Of a DNA stretch of 56,958 nt, positions 51,243 to 56,958 are shown piece after piece. The position numbers and the translations under genes were made by a program. Source of the DNA: Deltaproteobacteria bacterium (lineage in GTDB: Bacteria; Desulfobacterota; Syntrophia; Syntrophales; JAFGHS01); the NCBI GenBank assembly GCA_016930075.1, contig JAFGHS010000096.1:1-56958 (forward strand), written 5' to 3'. Within the stretch, counting starts at the first letter, position 1. Each line of letters opens with the position of its first letter. The notes under the pieces are model-generated. The model was not told the origin of the DNA, made no database searches, and worked only from the letters and a program-made list of their open reading frames with translations.

Positions 51243-53594
51243 TCAGTCATTTTTGAGCGCAATTTTAAGAATATCCATCATATCATCCACAAAATGGAAT
51301 TGTATGTCTTTCTGCACCTTGGGCGGGATGTCCGCCAGGTCTTTCTGGTTCCATTTGGGCAGGATGATGATTTTTACACCGGCCCGATGGGCGGCCAGAA
51401 CCTTTTCCTTGATGCCGCCGACGGGCAGGACGATGCCCCTCAGCGTAATCTCCCCTGTCATGGCGAGGTTTTCTCTCACCGTTTTGCCGGTCAGAAGCGA
51501 CACGAGGGCTGTCAACATGGTGACGCCCGCCGAGGGGCCGTCTTTTTGGATGGCTCCGGCGGGGATATGGATATGCAGATCAACCTCGTCAAAAAAATCT
51601 TCCGCAATGCCCAGTTCCTTCGCGTTGCTGCGGATGAAGCTCAGGGCCGCCGTCGCCGATTCTTTCATGACGTCGCCCAACTGACCGGTCAGGGTGAGCC
51701 CCTTCTTGCCTTTCATGGCTGTGGCCTCAATAAAGAGGATGTCTCCGCCGACGGGCGTCCAGGCCAGACCCATGACGACGCCGGGTTTCGCCGTCCGGAC
51801 AGCGATCTCCTGGCTTATCTTTACGGGGCCCAGGTAGCGGCAGATGTCTTTGACCTTGATGGCCGCCGATTGACTCGTCCCTTCCGCGATCATGCTGGCC
51901 ACGCCGCGGCAGATGTTGGCGATTTCCCGCTCCAGGTTCCGGATCCCCGCTTCACGGGTGTAGCCTGAGATGATGAGGCTGATGGCCTGCTTGGTAAAGG
52001 TCAGCTGCCCCGGTTGAAGGCCGTTTTCCGCGATTTGCCGGGGGATAAGGTAGCGCTGGGCGATCATGATCTTTTCATCCTGCGTGTAGCCGAGCAGTTC
52101 GATGACCTCGAGACGGTCGCGCAGGGCCGGCGGGATGGTTTCAAGGATGTTGGCCGTTGTGATAAACATGACGTGGGACAGGTCGAAGGGCAGATCCAGG
52201 TAATGGTCCATGAAGGAGAAATTCTGCTGCGGATCGAGGACTTCAAGAAGGGCCGACGACGGGTCGCCGCGAAAATCGCTGCCCACCTTGTCGATCTCAT
52301 CGAGCATGAAGACGGGGTTGTTGGATTCGGCCCGCCGGATGCCCCGGATGATGCTGCCGGGGAGTGCCCCAATGTAGGTGCGGCGGTGCCCCCTGATTTC
52401 CGCTTCGTCATGGACGCCGCCCAGGGAGATGCGGATGAATTTCCTGCCGAGGGCGCGGGCGATGGAATGGCCCAGGGAGGTTTTTCCCGTGCCGGGGGGG
52501 CCTGCAAAACACAGGATGGGCCCTTTCGTGTCGGGCTTTAATTTGCGCACGGACAGATATTCAATGATGCGCTTTTTGGCCTTTTCCAGGCCGTAATGAT
52601 CTTCATCCAGGACCTTCCGGGCTTTTTTGATGTCGAGGTTGTCTGTCGTGCCGTCATACCAGGGGAGGGCAAGAACCCAGTCCAGATAGGTGGAAGCGAC
52701 GGTATACTCGGCGGATGAGGGATGCATGCGGGCGAGGCGCTCCAATTCCCGCTCGGCCTCTTTTTTTGCCTCCGGAGGGAGCTTCTTTTCCGCGATTTTT
52801 GTTCGATATTCCTCGACTTCGACCTTGGTTTCTTCCGTTTCCCCCAATTCCTGCTGAATCGCCTTGAGCTGCTGGCGCAGAATATATTCTTTCTGGGCTT
52901 TGTCCATATCGGTCTTGACCTGAGACTGAATCTTGTTGCCCAACTCAAGGATTTCCAACTGGTGATTGACGAGCTTGGTCACTTCCTTCAAACGTAATTT
53001 GACGTTGATGATCTCGAGGATTTTTTGCTTGTCTTCCATAGGGGAGTTGATGATGGAAGCGACCAGGTCGGCCAGGATGCCGGGGTCGGTGATGGATTTG
53101 GCCATGAGGCCGAATTCCTGGGGCAGAAGGGGCGTGAGTTTGACGATCCGGTCAAAAAGGCCCGTCAGATTGGCCATGAGGGCCTCGATTTCGATGTCCT
53201 TTGTTTTTTTGTCTTCAAGATTTTCGACGCGGGCCTGATAGTAAGGTTTGCCCTCGATAAATTCGACCGTTTTAAAACGGCTGATTCCCTGCAGCAGGAG
53301 TTGCGCCGTATTGTCCGCCGTTTTGGCCATTTTCATAATAACGACGCTTGTTCCGATGCCGTAAAAATCGTCCGGTTCATACTTGCCGTCCGGCTGATTT
53401 TTTTTTGTCATGACGAGCCCCATAAACCGGTCTTTGGCCATGGTTTCATCAACAAGTGCAATGGCCTGTTCGCCCGATATTTCAAGAGGGAGCATCATCC
53501 TGGGGAATATAATGATATTGTACAGGGGAAGAATTGGGAGTACGTCCGGTGTCTGAACAGCGTTTAGAGCTTCCGGCGATTTCTGATTATCCAT
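51243..53594 (-). CDS. lon: ATP-dependent protease Lon
   Basis: A 783-residue cytoplasmic protease complete in all parts: N-terminal LON substrate-binding domain (VLPILPLYNIIIFPRMMLPL onward), coiled coil (about 190-290), AAA+ module with Walker A GPPGTGKTS near 365 and Walker B VFMLDEIDKV, and the C-terminal protease domain with the Ser-Lys dyad in KDGPSAGV (Ser near 685) and GGIKEKVLAAHRAG (Lys near 728). It degrades damaged and regulatory proteins. It follows hsp20 by 46 bases, forming a heat-shock-type pair. Confidence 0.97.
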   Translation of the reverse strand: MDNQKSPEALNAVQTPDVLPILPLYNIIIFPRMMLPLEISGEQAIALVDETMAKDRFMGLVMTKKNQPDGKYEPDDFYGIGTSVVIMKMAKTADNTAQLLLQGISRFKTVEFIEGKPYYQARVENLEDKKTKDIEIEALMANLTGLFDRIVKLTPLLPQEFGLMAKSITDPGILADLVASIINSPMEDKQKILEIINVKLRLKEVTKLVNHQLEILELGNKIQSQVKTDMDKAQKEYILRQQLKAIQQELGETEETKVEVEEYRTKIAEKKLPPEAKKEAERELERLARMHPSSAEYTVASTYLDWVLALPWYDGTTDNLDIKKARKVLDEDHYGLEKAKKRIIEYLSVRKLKPDTKGPILCFAGPPGTGKTSLGHSIARALGRKFIRISLGGVHDEAEIRGHRRTYIGALPGSIIRGIRRAESNNPVFMLDEIDKVGSDFRGDPSSALLEVLDPQQNFSFMDHYLDLPFDLSHVMFITTANILETIPPALRDRLEVIELLGYTQDEKIMIAQRYLIPRQIAENGLQPGQLTFTKQAISLIISGYTREAGIRNLEREIANICRGVASMIAEGTSQSAAIKVKDICRYLGPVKISQEIAVRTAKPGVVMGLAWTPVGGDILFIEATAMKGKKGLTLTGQLGDVMKESATAALSFIRSNAKELGIAEDFFDEVDLHIHIPAGAIQKDGPSAGVTMLTALVSLLTGKTVRENLAMTGEITLRGIVLPVGGIKEKVLAAHRAGVKIIILPKWNQKDLADIPPKVQKDIQFHFVDDMMDILKIALKND

Positions 53595-53640
53595 CTTAAG
53601 CCTCCAAAAACAATATGTCGCACGATCGTTATAAAGCGGG

Positions 53641-54090
53641 TCAAGTGTTGCTGATGTGAATTTTGAAAGCCCTGTTCAACGGTAATTTGGCCATGGTCAG
53701 CTGGAGAAGCCCGTCCTTATACGTTGCGTCGGCATTATCGGTATCAATGGGAACGGGCAGATTGATTGTCCTTTCGAAATAGCCGCTGGGTATTTCTGCG
53801 AGGCGGTATCTGGCGCCCCCGGCAAGCGGTTTTTCCCGGCGTATGCCATGGATCTTCAATGTGCGGTGATCGAGCTCGATATGGAGATTTTCAGTCTTTA
53901 CGCCGGCAATATCGACAACGACGACTATTTCCCGGGCGTCTTCAAAAATATCGACGGAAGGCCGCCAGATATTTTGATGAAGATTGAATTTCGGGTTTAT
54001 CAGGTTGAACATGTCGTCAACCGTTTTTCCAAAGTCCTCATCCATCTTTTCCAGAACATCTCCAATCCGTATCTTGATAAAATCCATCAT
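53641..54090 (-). CDS. Small heat-shock protein, Hsp20 family
   Basis: A 149-residue chaperone with an alpha-crystallin domain (about 40-130): RPSVDIFEDAREIVVVVDIA, ENLHIELDHRTLKIHG, and YFERTINLPVPID with the variant YKDGLLQLTMAK in the A-x-x-x-(D/N)-G-(V/L)-L region. It holds unfolding proteins for refolding or Lon degradation; gene order hsp20-lon supports joint function. A promoter candidate lies 64 bases upstream. No CIRCE element or sigma32-type promoter is evident. Confidence 0.9.
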   Translation of the reverse strand: MMDFIKIRIGDVLEKMDEDFGKTVDDMFNLINPKFNLHQNIWRPSVDIFEDAREIVVVVDIAGVKTENLHIELDHRTLKIHGIRREKPLAGGARYRLAEIPSGYFERTINLPVPIDTDNADATYKDGLLQLTMAKLPLNRAFKIHISNT

Positions 54091-54153
54091 TGACTCCTGG
54101 TTATGCAGACGACGCTTTTTATATCACCAACTTATTTCTAAGACGATCAATTT

Positions 54154-54180
54154 ATTATCTTTTATAGGCTGACTTGTCAA
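54154..54180 (-). promoter_or_regulatory. Promoter candidate for hsp20-lon
   Basis: On the minus strand, TTGACA (54180-54175) and GATAAT (54159-54154) are separated by 15 bases, a short spacer. Hexamers are 6 of 6 and 5 of 6. The tRNA promoter candidate at 55141-55167 shares this 15-base spacing. Confidence 0.45.
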
Positions 54181-54194
54181 GGAATTGGTCTTTA

Positions 54195-55001
54195 TCAGAT
54201 CAAGTCGCTCCAACCGCGGCGGCCGTCGTCCCGCCTCTGGTTTTCGAGCATGTGCCTTTCCAGGTTCAGCCGGATATTCTCGAATTCGTGTTCATGCGTC
54301 GCATGGGGAACGGGAATCGGCTCATCCCAGCGGAACGTTATGGTGCTGAAAGGCTTTGGAATTAAGCACCGGTCCCAGCTTTTGAGGACCCATGCACGGT
54401 TTACGGAGACGTAAATGGGAATGATGGGCGCGCCTGACCGCTGCGCCATGACGATCAATCCGGGTTTCATCACGCCGATGGGTCCTCTGGGGCCGTCCAG
54501 GACATGGGCGGCAACGGAATGATCTTTCAGGTCATCCACCATGGCCGCCAGGGCTTGTTTCCCTCCTCTGGAAGATGAACCTCGAACAGGTCGGAAATTC
54601 ATACGGCGGAAAATATCGGCGCCAAGATCGCCGTCCCGGCTTTGGCTGATCATGACGGACGGATGGTAACGGCTGAACCGCAGAGCGTATCGGATAACTA
54701 AAAAGAATCGCTGATGCCAGATAGCGACGATGGCCTTTTTCCCTTCATCCAGGTGTTTGATGACAGCGTCTTCATTGACGGCTTCAATCCGCATAGTCAG
54801 AAAATACAGCCTGAGGAGGTAATAGGCAATGACCATCAGGTTTTTTTGCAGGGCGTATCGCGAGAAAGCGATAATGGCATCGGATCGGCGCCGGGCCCAG
54901 GTGTCCTTTTTGATATTGGATTGGGCGCCTTTTTCATCAATCACGGTGAGCCGCAACCGGATGGCCGATAAGAATGATCTGCTGTTTCGGAATAGGGGCA
55001 T
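54195..55001 (-). CDS. Lysophospholipid acyltransferase-family protein (DUF374)
   Basis: A 268-residue protein. It has an N-terminal amphipathic/hydrophobic region (about 50-70) and the DUF374 core: AIWHQRFFLVIRYALRF (the H-x-(4)-like active-site segment in the variant form WH-Q-R), MISQSRDGDLGADIFRRM, RGSSSRGGKQAL and DGPRGPIGVMKPGLIVMA. DUF374 proteins resemble LpxL/PlsC acyltransferases and are often linked to Kdo/lipid A genes. I start at the ATG at 55001 because CAGGAG lies seven bases upstream; a longer frame adds 19 residues. Confidence 0.85.
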   Translation of the reverse strand: MPLFRNSRSFLSAIRLRLTVIDEKGAQSNIKKDTWARRRSDAIIAFSRYALQKNLMVIAYYLLRLYFLTMRIEAVNEDAVIKHLDEGKKAIVAIWHQRFFLVIRYALRFSRYHPSVMISQSRDGDLGADIFRRMNFRPVRGSSSRGGKQALAAMVDDLKDHSVAAHVLDGPRGPIGVMKPGLIVMAQRSGAPIIPIYVSVNRAWVLKSWDRCLIPKPFSTITFRWDEPIPVPHATHEHEFENIRLNLERHMLENQRRDDGRRGWSDLI

Positions 55002-55140
55002 TAATACGTCTCCTGCACTATCCGCAGCCCGGCGCGAAAACGCTCCATTGCCGGGCAAGGGTGATTTTTTGCGTCCCTATTCTTTCTGAAAGACGTATCC
55101 AGGTCAAGAAATATTACAGTCCTTTCAATATGAAAAATGA

Positions 55141-55167
55141 TTGACAAGTAAAAGCAATAGGTATAAC
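55141..55167 (+). promoter_or_regulatory. Promoter candidate for tRNA-Met
   Basis: TTGACA (55141-55146) and TATAAC (55162-55167, 5 of 6) with a 15-base spacer, 57 bases upstream of the tRNA. Spacing is short of the usual 17, but both hexamers are strong. Confidence 0.45.
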
Positions 55168-55223
55168 AATGCCCCCTCGCAATTATGATTCACCGGCAAC
55201 CGTAACGCCGTAAGAGATGGCAA

Positions 55224-55299
55224 GGGCCCATAGCTCAATTGGTAGAGCCACCGGCTCATAACCGGTAGGTCCCTGGTTCGAACCCAGGTGGGCCCACCA
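55224..55299 (+). tRNA. tRNA-Met (CAT anticodon), probably elongator
   Basis: A full 76-base cloverleaf with encoded CCA: acceptor GGGCCCA/TGGGCCC, D arm GCTC/GAGC, anticodon stem ACCGG/CCGGT with loop CTCATAA (anticodon CAT), and T arm CCTGG-TTCGAAC-CCAGG. The A-U start pairs and loop suit elongator Met rather than initiator Met, because the acceptor begins with a G-C pair. A tRNA-Ile with lysidine-modified CAT cannot be fully excluded. Confidence 0.93.
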
Positions 55300-55470
55300 T
55301 ATTTAAGTAGTTGGAGCGTTTTGGCGTCAAGATGTTTGTGTCCGGCCGACACAAGATGATAAACTAAAGGAAGCTGTAAATTACATGATGTGTGTGCAGG
55401 GCAGAAAGGTTTTATCGAGTTGTCTTGAACAACCTACAACAGGGATGAGTATTCCTGATGAAAAATAGGA

Positions 55471-55501
55471 AAATGCACCGGAACTTGGTGCATTTTTTTT
55501 T
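55471..55501 (+). terminator. Rho-independent terminator
   Basis: A perfect 9-base-pair stem (AAATGCACC / GGTGCATTT) with a seven-base loop, followed by a run of nine T. It ends transcription from the tRNA side, 28 bases before the zinc-ribbon gene, so that gene needs its own promoter or works by attenuation. The 170 bases between tRNA and terminator contain no recognisable gene. Confidence 0.85.
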
Positions 55502-55528
55502 GGCTTTTAAAACGGAGGGGGTGATTTA

Positions 55529-56248
55529 TTGACAGAGCAGTTATTATTGCTGATAGAGCTTCAGAATATTGATTCCGCCGTCAGGGGCATCAATATGAAA
55601 AAGAAGGAACTGCCCGATAAAATCGGCAAACTCGATGAGGCATTCGCGGCCCTTAAAATAAGCGTGGAGCAGGATGCCAAGGCTGTTGACGATCTCCAGA
55701 AAGGGCTCAGGGAAAAGGAAGAGAAGCTCAAGAGGGGCATCGACACGATTAAGAAAGCAAAGGACCGCCTCACCGAGGTCAAAACGAACAAGGAATATCA
55801 GGCTGCGTTAAAAGAGATTGAAGGGATTGAGATCAAAAACAGCGAGGGTGAAGACGAAATTATTCTGACCATGGAGGAGCTTGACAAGCTGCGGTCGGGT
55901 CTTAAAATAAAAGAGCAGGACATGGAATCATACCGGAGCCGATATGAAAAAGAAAAGGCTGACTTTGAAAAGGCGCTGCTTGCGACAGATGCGGAACTTG
56001 TCGCCTGTCAGGAGAAGGGTGTGGAGATCAGGAGCAGGATCGACGGAGACATCCTGAAGAGATACGAAATAATTAAAAACAGGAACAACGGCCTGGCTGT
56101 CGTGTCCGTATGGAAGGAAGTCTGCCGCGGCTGCCATATGAACATACCGCCCCAATTGTACAACGAACTTCTGACGGCCACGACGCTGTTTTTCTGTCCG
56201 AACTGCAACAGAATCATGTATCCCGAGAGTCCTGAAAAAAATGGATGA
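55529..56248 (+). CDS. C4-type zinc-ribbon, coiled-coil protein (DUF164 / zf-RING_7)
   Basis: A 239-residue protein. It is a long alpha-helical coiled coil from about 5 to 175 (with the family block RLTEVKTNKEYQAALKEIE) and a C-terminal zinc ribbon, CRGCHMNIPPQ...FCPNCNRIMY, with two CxxC pairs. Family members are common next to nif3-like genes and rnpB; they bind nucleic acid or act as regulators. The start is TTG, preceded by the strong ribosome site GGAGGGGG. Its end overlaps the RNase H-like gene by eight bases. Confidence 0.88.
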   Translation: MTEQLLLLIELQNIDSAVRGINMKKKELPDKIGKLDEAFAALKISVEQDAKAVDDLQKGLREKEEKLKRGIDTIKKAKDRLTEVKTNKEYQAALKEIEGIEIKNSEGEDEIILTMEELDKLRSGLKIKEQDMESYRSRYEKEKADFEKALLATDAELVACQEKGVEIRSRIDGDILKRYEIIKNRNNGLAVVSVWKEVCRGCHMNIPPQLYNELLTATTLFFCPNCNRIMYPESPEKNG

Positions 56249-56675
56249 TAAATTGTTTAAGCTTTATACCGACGGCGCCTGCCGAGGGAATCCGGGTCAT
56301 GGGGGCGTCGGCGCTGTCCTCATCGATGAAACGGGTTGTGAGGTATTTGCCGTTCATAAATACCTTGGGATGTGCACCAATAACATTGCCGAATATATGG
56401 CCTTGATCTGCGGCCTTGAGAAAGCCGTCGAAACAGGGTGCCGCCGCCTTGAAATATTTATGGATTCGGAGCTCCTGGTTAAACAGATCAACAACGAATA
56501 CCGGGTAAAAAACGCAAATCTGATCGACCTGATGAAGAAAGTGAGAAAGCTGTTAGCCGCTTTTGAGGCGTATCGGGTTTGTCACATACGGCGGGAACAT
56601 AATAAAACGGCCGATCTTTTGGCGAATAAAGCAATTGATGAGGCTATGAAGAAGGGGTCAGGTCTACACTCTTGA
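56241..56675 (+). CDS. RNase HI-like protein (RVT_3 family)
   Basis: A 144-residue RNase H fold: LYTDGACRGNPGHGGVGAVL (first catalytic Asp), NNIAEYMALICGLEKA (catalytic Glu), IFMDSELLVKQINNEYRVK (second Asp), and HNKTADLLANKAID (final Asp). All four acidic positions are present, so it probably cleaves RNA in RNA-DNA hybrids. The start overlaps the zinc-ribbon gene, suggesting coupling. The last codons (KKGSGLHS) are encoded by the left arm of the large palindrome that follows. Confidence 0.9.
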   Translation: MDDKLFKLYTDGACRGNPGHGGVGAVLIDETGCEVFAVHKYLGMCTNNIAEYMALICGLEKAVETGCRRLEIFMDSELLVKQINNEYRVKNANLIDLMKKVRKLLAAFEAYRVCHIRREHNKTADLLANKAIDEAMKKGSGLHS

Positions 56676-56714
56676 CTCCGCCTCAGGCGGAGTCAAGAGT
56701 GTAGACCTGACCCC
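56654..56714. repeat. Perfect 29-bp-arm palindrome (REP-like) at the RNase H gene end
   Basis: Two 29-base arms match perfectly around the three-base loop TCA. The left arm begins GGGGTCAGGTCTACACTC and the right arm ends GAGTGTAGACCTGACCCC. It covers the last seven codons and stop codon of the RNase H-like gene and sits 27 bases before rnpB. Its GGGGNCAG end resembles the palindrome at 50693-50716. It may be a REP unit or a paired terminator. Confidence 0.8.
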
Positions 56715-56740
56715 TATCAATACGCTATCAATACGGCGTC

Positions 56741-56958
56741 GGAGTAAATCAGACGGTCGCCGGCCCGCTTGACGGGTCGGAGGAAAGTCCGGGCTCCACA
56801 GGGCAGGATGGTCGTTAACGGCGACTGGGGGCGACCCTAAGGAAAGTGCCACAGAAAATATACCGCCCCGATTTTTCGGGGTAAGGGTGAAAAGGCGAGG
56901 TAAGAGCTCACCGCTTTCCCGGTGACGGGAAAGGCATGGTAAACCCCATCCGGAGCAA
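56741..56958 (+). ncRNA. rnpB: RNase P RNA, class A, 5' part (cut by window end)
   Basis: The catalytic RNA that trims tRNA 5' ends. The conserved CR-I block GAGGAAAGTCCGGGCTCC is followed by ACAGGGCAGGATGG, GGAAAGTGCCACAGAAA and GTGAAAAGGCGAGGTAAGAG with CTCACC, all in class A order. The 3' half (CR-IV, CR-V and the closing strand) lies beyond the window. The 5' end is set at about 56741 by position relative to CR-I. Confidence 0.93.

Noticed and set aside
50728..51684. 318-codon plus-strand frame across GNAT and lon
   Set aside because: It spans two genuine genes on the other strand and reads as shadow sequence.
54091..54194. CIRCE or sigma32 promoter before hsp20
   Set aside because: Neither the TTAGCACTC inverted repeat nor a CCCCAT-type -10 is visible.

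Overview
The window reads as chromosomal DNA of a Gram-negative, anaerobe-like bacterium, most probably a deltaproteobacterium (Desulfobacterota, Syntrophus/Smithella-like). This is inferred from gene content and style, not from a marker-gene tree: outer-membrane barrel and lipoprotein genes, a PerR-type regulator, many PAS/periplasmic-binding sensor proteins, an HD-GYP regulator, and the order acyltransferase - tRNA-Met - zinc-ribbon protein - RNase H-like protein - rnpB at the right edge.

Layout. 0.1-9.7 kb: small single genes, an ORF-less group II intron remnant, a VWA protein with a two-component pair, phoB and a PhoB-box-controlled pstS, a lipoprotein and a GNAT enzyme. 9.7-15.1 kb (minus): two ABC-2 permeases, a nuclease-fold-like protein and the NAD-salvage pair pncA-pncB. 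15.3-26.5 kb (minus): a four-gene operon of DUF11-repeat secreted proteins ending in a 2371-residue protein with a large C-terminal beta-barrel; one member carries a frameshift. 26.6-28.4 kb: perR with its operator and a DUF4143-type AAA ATPase behind three phased repeats. 28.6-28.9 kb: gene fragments. 29.0-35.6 kb (minus): a signalling block of two periplasmic-binding/PAS receptors (one without a kinase), a CheY-like regulator and a REC-PAS-HD-GYP regulator. 36.0-36.3 kb: more fragments. 36.4-42.3 kb (plus): the DUF2339-DUF3999 membrane pair. 42.3-43.2 kb: IS4 and IS91 relics and a hicBA pair whose toxin is cut off. 43.2-44.7 kb (minus): two ABC ATPases. 45.1-49.3 kb: an accessory cluster with HigBA, a HigA relic, a DndC phosphorothioation protein paired with an SBD-HNH-type nuclease, and a PIN toxin-antitoxin pair. 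49.5-55.0 kb (minus): HlyD-like adaptor, GNAT, Lon, Hsp20 and an acyltransferase. 55.2-57.0 kb: tRNA-Met, zinc-ribbon protein, RNase H-like protein and the 5' part of rnpB.

How it fits together. The HlyD adaptor, two ATPases and two ABC-2 permeases are the parts of one YbhGFSR-like exporter. All lie on the minus strand in the expected order, but they are separated by about 4.8 kb and 28 kb of unrelated modules. Copies of the 3' end of the second ATPase lie at 28.75 kb (about 87% identical) and 36.06 kb (77 of 78 bases identical). The simplest reading is an exporter operon broken up by accretion of accessory modules. The window also carries a MITE-like 140-150 bp element (two full copies and one lone end), GTGAAGC repeats in the signalling block, and REP-like palindromes at gene 3' ends. 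Several of these repeats supply the stop codon of a neighbouring gene.
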